Source of the DNA: Pseudonocardia acidicola
Lineage (GTDB): Bacteria; Actinomycetota; Actinomycetes; Mycobacteriales; Pseudonocardiaceae
Assembly: GCF_012911935.1 (NCBI RefSeq)
Contig: NZ_JAAXLA010000003.1
Location: 124,001 to 188,000 of the forward strand
Length of the DNA: 64,000 nucleotides
Reading direction: 5' to 3'
In this document: piece after piece, positions 58,244 through 64,000 of the stretch
How positions within the stretch are numbered: position 1 is the first letter of the stretch
Layout of the letters: every line of letters starts with the position of its first letter
Notes under the pieces: model-generated
Databases searched by the model: none
What the model was told of the DNA's origin: nothing
Seen by the model: only the letters and a program-made list of their open reading frames with translations
Position numbers and translations under genes: made by a program

Positions 58244-59976
58244 GGTCCGGTGCGGGGCAGCTCGTAGCGGAAGAAGAACCGCGCGGCGGCGCGCTTGCCG
58301 TCGTAGAAGTCTCCGGCGCGGTCCCCCGCGGCGAGCTCCTGCTCCAGCCACAGCCACGCGACCACGACGTGGCCGACGGCCTCCAGGTAGATCGACGCGT
58401 TCGCGAGCGTCGCGTCGACGTCACCGGCGCCCCACAGCGCGGCGGTGACCTGGCCGATCCGGGTGACCGCCAGGTCCAGTGCCGCGGCGTGCTCGGCGGC
58501 CGCGCCACCGGCCTCGGCGGCACGTGACACGGTGGCGCCGATCGTCTTCAGCAGCAGCCGCAGGCCCGCGCCGCCGTCCATGGAGACCTTGCGGCCCAGC
58601 AGGTCGAGCCCGTGGATGCCGTGGGTGCCCTCGTGGATGGGGTTGAGCCGATTGTCCCGGTAGAGCTGCTCGACGTCGTACTCGCGGGTGTAGCCGTAGC
58701 CGCCGTGCACCTGGATGGCCAGGTCGTTCGCGGCCAGGCACCACTGCGAGGGCCAGCTCTTCGCGATCGGGGTCAGCACGTCGAGCAGCAGGTGCGCGCG
58801 CTCCCGGCCGGCCGGCGACTCCGCCGTCTTCTCCTCGTCGAGCAGTCGCCCGCAGTACAGGTTGAGGGCGAGCCCGCCCTCCACGTAGGACTTGGCGGCC
58901 AGCAGCATCCGCTTCACGTCGGCGTGTTCGATGATCGGCACCTGCGGCGCCGACGGGTCCTTCGCCGACGCCGGGCGGCCCTGTGGGCGGGTGCGCGCGT
59001 AGTCCAGCGCGTGCAGGTACCCGGCGTAGCCCAGCGCGGTGGCGCCCGCGCCGACCCCGACCCGCGCCTCGTTCATCATGTGGAACATGTAGGCCAGCCC
59101 GCGGTGCGGCTCGCCGACCAGGTATCCGACGGCCCCGGGCTCGCCGCCCGGGGTGTACCGGCCCTCGCCGAAGTTGAGCAGCGTGTTGACCGTGCCGCGG
59201 TAGCCCATCTTGTGGTTGAGCCCGGCCAGCGCGATGTCGTTGCGCTCACCCGGCGATCCGTCGGCGTCGACCAGCACCCGGGGCACGATGAACAGCGAGA
59301 TGCCCTTCACCCCGGGCGGCCCGCCGGGGATCTTCGCGAGCACCAGGTGGACGATGTTCTCCGAGAGGTCGTGCTCCCCGCCGGAGATCCACATCTTGTT
59401 GCCGAACAGCCGGTAGGTTCCGTCGCCGCGGGGTTCGGCGCGGGTGGTGACGTCGGCCAGCGACGAGCCGGCCTGCGGCTCGGACAGGCACATCGTGCCG
59501 AAGAACCGGCCCTCGAGCATCGGGCGGACGAAGGTGTCGACCTGCTCGGGCGATCCGTGCGCGAGCAGCAGGTTGGCGTTGGCGATGGTGAGGAACGGGT
59601 AGGCGGCGGTGCCGACGTTGGCCGCGTGCAACCACAGGAAGCAGGCCTGCGCGACGACCGCGGGCAACTGCATCCCGCCGACCGACTCGTCCATCCCCGC
59701 GGCGACGATCCCGGTCCCGGCCAGCACGTCGAGGGCGGCCTTGACCTCGGGGATGATCTGCACCCGCTCACCGTCGAACTGCGGCTCGTGCTGGTCGCCC
59801 CGTTTGCGGTGCGGGGCGAACCGCTCGGCCGCGACCTGCTCGGACAGCTCCAGCGCGGCGTCGAAGGTGTCCCGCGAATGCTCTGCGTAGCGCTCCCGCT
59901 TGGTCAGCGACTCGACGTCGAGCCACTCGTAGAGCAGGAAGTCCAGGTCGCGACGCGAGAGCAGCAGGGATCGCAT
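58180..59976 (-). CDS. Acyl-CoA dehydrogenase, FadE5-like (extended C-terminal type)
   Basis: A 598-residue protein, about 600 residues being normal for the FadE5 group. FAD/substrate motifs: MCLSEPQAGSSLADVTTRA near residue 165, MWISGGEHDLSENI, and NEARVGVGAGATALGYAGYLHALDYA. The catalytic Glu lies in NPIHEGTHGIHGLDLLGRK near residue 445. A C-terminal helical extension follows. Such enzymes accept a wide chain-length range. The stop codon region overlaps the LuxR gene end on the opposite strand by 64 bases. Confidence 0.94.
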   Translation of the reverse strand: MRSLLLSRRDLDFLLYEWLDVESLTKRERYAEHSRDTFDAALELSEQVAAERFAPHRKRGDQHEPQFDGERVQIIPEVKAALDVLAGTGIVAAGMDESVGGMQLPAVVAQACFLWLHAANVGTAAYPFLTIANANLLLAHGSPEQVDTFVRPMLEGRFFGTMCLSEPQAGSSLADVTTRAEPRGDGTYRLFGNKMWISGGEHDLSENIVHLVLAKIPGGPPGVKGISLFIVPRVLVDADGSPGERNDIALAGLNHKMGYRGTVNTLLNFGEGRYTPGGEPGAVGYLVGEPHRGLAYMFHMMNEARVGVGAGATALGYAGYLHALDYARTRPQGRPASAKDPSAPQVPIIEHADVKRMLLAAKSYVEGGLALNLYCGRLLDEEKTAESPAGRERAHLLLDVLTPIAKSWPSQWCLAANDLAIQVHGGYGYTREYDVEQLYRDNRLNPIHEGTHGIHGLDLLGRKVSMDGGAGLRLLLKTIGATVSRAAEAGGAAAEHAAALDLAVTRIGQVTAALWGAGDVDATLANASIYLEAVGHVVVAWLWLEQELAAGDRAGDFYDGKRAAARFFFRYELPRTGPQFALLESVDRTTLDMRDGWF

Positions 59977-60064
59977 GGGGCTCAGACTGCCATCGGGGCG
60001 AGCCCCGCCGACAGCAGCGCCGGGAAGCCGATCCGCATCTCCGTCCGGGCCGGCAGCACCGATC

Positions 60065-60202
60065 TCAGGACTCCCGGTCCGTGGTCAGCTCGGCCCCACA
60101 GCGTTCGCAGCGCGTGGGCGGATCCTCGTCGGCCAGCCGGCCGCACTCCGGGCACACCCGGTTCATCCAGCAGACCGGGTCCCCACCCTCGTCGTCCGTC
60201 AT
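60065..60202 (-). CDS. Small zinc-ribbon protein
   Basis: A 45-residue product from ATG (CAT 60200-60202): MTDDEGGDPVCWMNRVCPEC and GRLADEDPPTRCERCGAEL. Two CxxC pairs (CPEC, CERC) plus an early Cys predict a rubredoxin-like zinc ribbon. Near-identical short ORFs recur in actinomycete genomes, supporting reality despite the size. Function is unknown. Confidence 0.75.
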   Translation of the reverse strand: MTDDEGGDPVCWMNRVCPECGRLADEDPPTRCERCGAELTTDRES

Positions 60203-60328
60203 GGCGCTCAGCACCTCCCCCCGCCGCGTTGCCGACAGCTGAATCATGACGCCGGACGGTCGCGCGCTGCCATCGGACCGGGCCGCCTGCGCCGCTAGCA
60301 CGAGGACCGTCGGACTCCGGAGGCGCCC

Positions 60329-60469
60329 ACGCTGCCCGCCGGTGATCAGCTGCTGCGTGCCGCGCTTACCGCGGTCCTGGACAGCGAACAGGAAGCGTTG
60401 GGTGAGATCCACAAGCGGATCGGGGTCCTACGGAGCCAGCTGGCAAACACGCCTCCCCGGACGTCGTAA
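60329..60469 (+). pseudogene. Possible decayed small helical protein (no ATG/GTG start)
   Basis: The 46 codons from ACG 60329 to TAA 60469 encode an amphipathic helix: LPAGDQLLRAALTAVLDSEQ, then EALGEIHKRIGVLRSQLAN. Codon use is protein-like. No ATG, GTG or TTG exists after an in-frame TAG at 60296. ACG sits 7 bases after GGAGG, where an ATG would be expected, so the start may have been lost by a T-to-C change, or the frame is used with a non-standard start. It could also be chance. Confidence 0.35.
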
Positions 60470-60493
60470 CGGTGGATCTGACGCTGCTGGTGG

Positions 60494-60740
60494 ATGTTGT
60501 TCACGTACGTCGTGGTCGGCAACGAGATCGGCGTGATGGTCTTCGGCCCGGTCCACGGCGCGCTGTCCGTGGGCTACCTGGTGATCCCGGTCCTGGCGGC
60601 CCGCCGGCTGCGCTGGGGCGGGCCCACGACCGTGCTCGCGCTCGTGGCCGGCGTGCCGCCGCTGTTCACGCTGCGGTTCGAACGCTGGGCGTTGCGGACC
60701 GGCCGGCGGTACGCGCGGTGGCGGCCGGGGCCGCCCCACT
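60494..60740 (+). pseudogene. DUF3817-like membrane protein fragment
   Basis: Residues 1-75 of a longer frame (MLFTYVVVGNEIGVMVFGPV; HGALSVGYLVIPVLAARRL; VLALVAGVPPLFTLRFERWAL) resemble the last two-thirds of DUF3817 proteins, including the conserved GPxHG. The usual first TM segment is missing, and beyond about 60740 the sequence becomes Arg/Pro-rich and not protein-like, although the frame stays open into the next gene. This is best read as a truncated remnant running into the next gene. Confidence 0.45.
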
Positions 60741-60868
60741 CGATCGAACGCCCCGTAACCCGGCGGTCCGGCGCGGTAACGCTGCGCGTCCGGTTTGCGA
60801 TCTTACGCCCGGATCGTGGAAGAGCGTGTCGTTGCGGCGCGGGCCGCGCGGCAGGAGAGGAGCGTCCG

Positions 60869-61342
60869 GTGGTCGACGACGAGGCCGAGGCCCGGCAGCA
60901 GTTGCTCGCGCGGATCGGCGCCCGGCGAGCCGGTATCACCGCGTTCCTCGCGCGGGCCCGGCCGCGGGGGGCCCGGCTGGCGAACACCAGCGTGGTTGCC
61001 AGTGCTCTGGCGGCGATCTTCACCGCGGGCCCGGCGGCGGGCGGGGAGAAGTTCGCCGAGGCGGTGCAGGACGGGTTGCGCCTGGGCAGCGACTCCACCG
61101 TCTGGCGCCTACTGTGCCTGGCCGCCCTCATCGTCTCGGTGGTCGCCGCGGTCACGACGAACCTGGCCAAGTCCCAGGACATGGGGGCCCGGATCGTCGC
61201 GGCCGAGGCTGCCAACGCCGAGCTCGAAGGCCTGCAGACGACGCTGCAGTTCGGGCACCTGCCGCTGGACGAGGCCGTGAAGCGCTACCAGCAGTACGTG
61301 GCCAAGGTCCCGTTCGTGGAGGAGCAGACCGTCCCGGTGTGA
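60869..61342 (+). CDS. Hypothetical two-TM membrane protein (SLATT-like appearance)
   Basis: GTG 60869 is chosen because AGGAGAGGAG lies 6-8 bases upstream; the frame is open further back into a DUF3817-like remnant. The 157-residue product has a coiled N-terminus (EAEARQQLLARIGARRAGI), two TM segments (NTSVVASALAAIFTAGPAAGG and WRLLCLAALIVSVVAAVTTN) and a soluble helical tail (VAAEAANAELEGLQTTL). The two-TM plus helix layout recalls SLATT domains, which occur in nucleotide-second-messenger systems, but I cannot confirm membership. Confidence 0.6.
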   Translation: MVDDEAEARQQLLARIGARRAGITAFLARARPRGARLANTSVVASALAAIFTAGPAAGGEKFAEAVQDGLRLGSDSTVWRLLCLAALIVSVVAAVTTNLAKSQDMGARIVAAEAANAELEGLQTTLQFGHLPLDEAVKRYQQYVAKVPFVEEQTVPV

Positions 61343-61855
61343 CCGCGCATTCGTCGTCGGACGGGTCGCCGAGCGCCCGGCCACCGGGCTCAGCAGGTCG
61401 ACAACGCGGTGCCCGGGACCCCGCTCGGGAAGGGGACAGCTGCTCAAGCCGCGCGTCGGCTGCTGCCGGCGCCGACCCCACACGGCCGGGACCCGACGTA
61501 GCGCGCCGGCACGAGGCGAGCTGTCGATCGGCGCGAGTCCGGGTCGATCGATCCCACCCCCGCTCTCCTACGATCCGCTGGTCACCGCGCTCGGGGCCAG
61601 CGGGCGGTGCCGATCTCGCCGGCCCTGATCGGGGACCTTGATCGGCGGGTCGCCGGCCGTACCATCGCCGTCTCCCGGCCGCCAGCGCCCGGCCTCGCCC
61701 GCACGGCCCGCCCACTGACCGCCGCACAGCGTGTCTGATTCGTCCGAGCCTTGATCCCGGACATGGGCCGTTCGGCGGGCACGGCCGGGAAGGACACCCG
61801 GAGCTGCGCGCGCAGTGAGGCTCACCGATCGGCGCGGGTCCGTGACCCCCGGGCG
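61343..61855. other. Intergenic region with no supported gene
   Basis: About 510 bases. Only short Arg/Pro/Gly-rich frames occur on either strand. The word GATCGGCG recurs (61514, 61641, 61834) and the sequence is otherwise featureless GC-rich DNA. It may be remnant DNA, in keeping with the decayed genes just upstream. Confidence 0.5.
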
Positions 61856-62269
61856 TCAGCTCGTGGCGGTCGGGACGGTGTCGTGGCGGGGGCCGATGTA
61901 GTCGCGGGAGCTGATGATCCGGCCGTCGCGCACGCGCAGCACGAACACCGCGGACAAGCGGAACGCGACGCTGCCGCCGGCCGCGGTGGCGGCGAAGGCG
62001 AACTCGGCGATCAGTACCTCGGGGTCGGCGCCGTCGATCAGCGTCGGGTCGGTGACGGTGAGGGTGTCGAGCCGCCCGCCGAGGCCGGCGAAGAACTGCC
62101 GCACCGCGTCCCGGCCGGTGCTCGTGGTCGGTCCATCCGGCGCGAACGGGTTGGTGACCACCACGTCCTCGGCGTACGGCTCCGCCGCCCGCTCCCACTC
62201 CCGGCTGTTCAGGCGCGAGGCCAGCTCGCGGAACACGTCGGCGGGTCGGGCAGCGGCGTCATCGGCCAT
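61856..62269 (-). CDS. SnoaL-like / NTF2-fold protein
   Basis: ATG CAT 62267-62269 gives MADDAAARPADVFRELASRL and 137 residues. The helix-rich N-terminus, NSREWERAAEPYAEDVVVTN, GRDAVRQFFAGLGG and FVLRVRDGRIISSRDY form the classic SnoaL/NTF2-like cone fold. Such proteins are often limonene-epoxide hydrolase-like or polyketide cyclase-like but frequently have no known activity. The longer upstream frame is spurious. Confidence 0.85.
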   Translation of the reverse strand: MADDAAARPADVFRELASRLNSREWERAAEPYAEDVVVTNPFAPDGPTTSTGRDAVRQFFAGLGGRLDTLTVTDPTLIDGADPEVLIAEFAFAATAAGGSVAFRLSAVFVLRVRDGRIISSRDYIGPRHDTVPTATS

Positions 62270-62345
62270 GCCCAAGATCGTGCCAGGGCCTGTCCGGGCG
62301 CCGGGGCAGGCGCGGTGAGGACGATGATCCGAGATTCGCTCGACG

Positions 62346-62609
62346 GTGAGCGGCTTCGGCGACCTTGACGCCCGATGGATCAAGCTCATCGGCGGCCTTC
62401 TCGTTCTGCTCGGTCTCGTTCTGCTCGGTGCTGGGGCGGTCGCCTGCCTGGCCTTGGTGAGGACCTCGAGGCCCATGCAGCGGCGGCCCCGCACACTGAG
62501 CCTCCCCGCGAGACCGCCGCCGGATGACCGTCCGGTGTTGACCCGGGCGACGTCCTGGCCGTCATGGCCGGGGATCTCGGTCGCCTTCGCGGTGTGCGGA
62601 GCCATGTAG
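62346..62609 (+). CDS. Doubtful small membrane protein
   Basis: GTG 62346 opens an 87-codon frame with one clear TM segment (LIGGLLVLLGLVLLGAGAVA) and a basic, Pro-rich tail that is not protein-like. It could be a short real gene or chance. It fills the otherwise empty 470-base region between the SnoaL-like gene and the next secreted protein. Confidence 0.3.
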   Translation: MSGFGDLDARWIKLIGGLLVLLGLVLLGAGAVACLALVRTSRPMQRRPRTLSLPARPPPDDRPVLTRATSWPSWPGISVAFAVCGAM

Positions 62610-62740
62610 CCACGTGGCGGCCCGGTTGGGTCGATCACGGCGGGTCGCGTCTCCTCGACCCCGCGCCCCCGCTTATTCGTTCGCTGTGAATGTGTGCTAT
62701 GAGCGCCGGATGGCGGGATAGGCGCTTGTAGCGTGGCGCG

Positions 62741-63403
62741 GTGGCCCATTCGTCCAGGGCGGCACGCCTGCGGGGCCGTCGAGCTCGATGGGGCGCCGTC
62801 CTGTTTCTGGTCGTCGTGGCGGTGTGCGCGTGCGGTGGCGCCCCGCAACCGCGGCCTGCCCCGCAAGCACCGGCCAACCCCCCGGCACCCGGGGCGCCAC
62901 GGCAGCTGTTGATCTGGCTGAGCGGCTACTCGTGGCAGGACAACAATCCGCCAGGTTCGTCCAAGGTCGGTGAGCCGGTGCTCCACCAGCAGGCCGGCGG
63001 GCAGGGCACCTTCACCGACCCGCTCACGGTCGCGGTACCCGGGCACCAAGGTGATATGGCGTGGCAGCCGGGGACCAAGTTCTACCTGCCCACCGTCGAG
63101 CGCTATGTGATCGTCGAGGACTCCGGCGCCGCCCGGCCGCCGGCCGGCACCGACACCCACCTGGATATGTGGATCGACGGCCAGGACGGCACCCAACAGG
63201 CTGACAGCGTCTGTGAGAGCCAGTTCACCGGCAGGGTGCCGGCGCAGCTCAACCCCCCGGACAACCTGCCGGTGATCCCCGGCCCGATCTACGCCAACGG
63301 CAGATGCAACATCCCCGCCCAGCCCGCCGACAGGGGCACCTACAAGGACAGCGGGAGCGACAGTGGCAGCGATGGCGGCCCGGGCAGCGGCAGCAGCAAC
63401 TGA
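62741..63403 (+). CDS. Secreted lipoprotein-like protein with a beta-barrel (3D/DPBB-like) domain
   Basis: GTG 62741 gives 220 residues. The N-terminus is Arg-rich followed by VLFLVVVAVCACGGA, which contains a Cys suited to lipidation (VCAC). Residues about 55-200 include SGYSWQDNNPPGSSKVGEPV, TFTDPLTVAV, PGTKFYLPTVERYVIVEDSG and HLDMWIDGQDG. The pattern of a terminal RYVIVED-x(n)-HLDMW matches 3D/double-psi beta-barrel-like wall proteins. The tail is Ser/Gly/Asp-rich and low complexity. A cell-wall or surface role is likely. Confidence 0.75.
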   Translation: MAHSSRAARLRGRRARWGAVLFLVVVAVCACGGAPQPRPAPQAPANPPAPGAPRQLLIWLSGYSWQDNNPPGSSKVGEPVLHQQAGGQGTFTDPLTVAVPGHQGDMAWQPGTKFYLPTVERYVIVEDSGAARPPAGTDTHLDMWIDGQDGTQQADSVCESQFTGRVPAQLNPPDNLPVIPGPIYANGRCNIPAQPADRGTYKDSGSDSGSDGGPGSGSSN

Positions 63404-63546
63404 ACCGAACGCAACCGCGGCCACGATCAGCGGGAACACCGCCCCGGCCGTCGGATACCGTCGGATACGAAGTCGGCATCGGCCCCGTGTCGCTGCGGGG
63501 CTATCAGGGCCCGCCGCCGGGCGGTGCTCGGTGACCGTGGGCTGAG

Positions 63547-64000
63547 ATGGACCCGCGACCCCCGGACCGCGTGCCCGCCGACCGGCTGGCGGACGCGACG
63601 GCGGCAGGATCGACCCGACGAGGGCCGCCTGCGGCGGGACGGTTCACCACGGCCGGGCAGGCGGGGGGCCGTCCCGGGATGGGGCGCGTGCTGCGGCGCG
63701 GGCGGATCGTCGTCGCGTTGCTGTCGGTGCTGGTGCTGATGGTCACCGGGTACGCCTGGGACCAGTATCGGAACCTGACGACCGGGATCAGGACGTCGAA
63801 CGCGCTCAGCGGGAGCGGCAAGTCCTCCGGCGGCGACACCAACATCCTGATCATGGGGTTGGACAGCCGCCTCGACGAGAACGGCAACCCGCTGCCGCAG
63901 GACATCTACGACGCGCTCCACGCCGGGGACCAGCAGGTCGGCGGGTACAACGCCAACGTCCTGATGCTGCTCCACGTCCCGGGAGACGGGTCCAAGGCCA
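63547..64000 (+). CDS. LCP-family (LytR-CpsA-Psr) cell-wall ligase, N-terminal part
   Basis: ATG 63547 opens a frame that is still open at the window edge. After a 55-residue basic, Pro/Ala-rich cytoplasmic tail comes one TM segment (IVVALLSVLVLMVTGYAW, residues 59-76). The start of the LCP domain follows: DTNILIMGLDSRLDENGNPL and GGYNANVLMLLHVPGDG. The N-I-L-I-x-G-x-D-x-R pattern is the family hallmark. LCP proteins attach wall polymers such as arabinogalactan or teichoic-acid-like chains to peptidoglycan. The catalytic Arg residues lie beyond the edge. Confidence 0.88.
   Translation, partial: MDPRPPDRVPADRLADATAAGSTRRGPPAAGRFTTAGQAGGRPGMGRVLRRGRIVVALLSVLVLMVTGYAWDQYRNLTTGIRTSNALSGSGKSSGGDTNILIMGLDSRLDENGNPLPQDIYDALHAGDQQVGGYNANVLMLLHVPGDGSKA

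Overview
The window is very GC-rich, uses GTG starts often, and carries Lsr2, an F420-dependent oxidoreductase, an N,N-dimethyl-4-nitrosoaniline (NDMA)-type alcohol dehydrogenase, MbtH and many acyl-CoA enzymes. Together these indicate a filamentous actinomycete, most likely Pseudonocardiaceae (Pseudonocardia-like). That assignment is an inference; there is no rRNA or other marker gene here. No tRNA, rRNA, CRISPR array or intact insertion sequence was seen.

Layout. 1-17 kb holds housekeeping and accessory genes: a permuted NlpC/P60-like hydrolase, an enoyl-CoA hydratase divergent from an LLM oxidoreductase, an MBL-fold hydrolase, lsr2, a DUF3047 protein, a TetR/DHA2 efflux pair with a palindromic operator, an SDR and MFS pair, an acyl-CoA ligase followed by an aromatic amino acid decarboxylase, an isochorismatase-like hydrolase, and an ECF sigma factor divergent from a zinc-finger anti-sigma and MauE/DoxX pair. 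A decayed CobW fragment lies at 17.05-17.4 kb.

17.4-40.5 kb is a hydroxamate siderophore locus: a formyltransferase, a heterodimeric ABC exporter, a siderophore-binding lipoprotein, a catalase embedded in the locus, a four-module NRPS of about 4,600 residues, an MbtH protein and an L-ornithine N5-monooxygenase. Iron-box (IdeR/DmdR-like) sequences lie at all three promoter regions. The readable A-domain codes give serine for module 2 and N5-hydroxyornithine for module 3. Modules 1 and 4 resemble each other and are probably for N5-formyl-N5-hydroxyornithine. With a terminal C domain, no thioesterase and an N-methyltransferase inside module 1, the best prediction is an N-methylated, formylated relative of erythrochelin or foroxymithine.

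40.7-42.6 kb encodes two secreted repeat proteins with matching signal peptides, one with three copies of a GGPVSQ/SNSGVQQ repeat and one with a 9-residue proline repeat encoded by a 27-bp tandem array. Each is followed by a strong hairpin with a related core. 43-51 kb is a fatty-acid or ketone catabolic block on the minus strand: NDMA-type alcohol dehydrogenase, an MFS transporter fused to carboxypeptidase-regulatory-like domains, MarR, thiolase, SDR, LCAD-like dehydrogenase and TetR. A perfect TGTGA-N6-TCACA palindrome lies upstream of the MFS gene. 51-60 kb holds a methyltransferase, NUDIX protein, sorbitol-type dehydrogenase, a short LuxR protein, cupin, DUF1059 protein, methyltransferase, LuxR regulator and FadE5-like dehydrogenase. 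60-64 kb is poorly organised, with apparent gene remnants, small hypothetical membrane and secreted proteins, and the start of an LCP-family cell-wall ligase that runs off the end.
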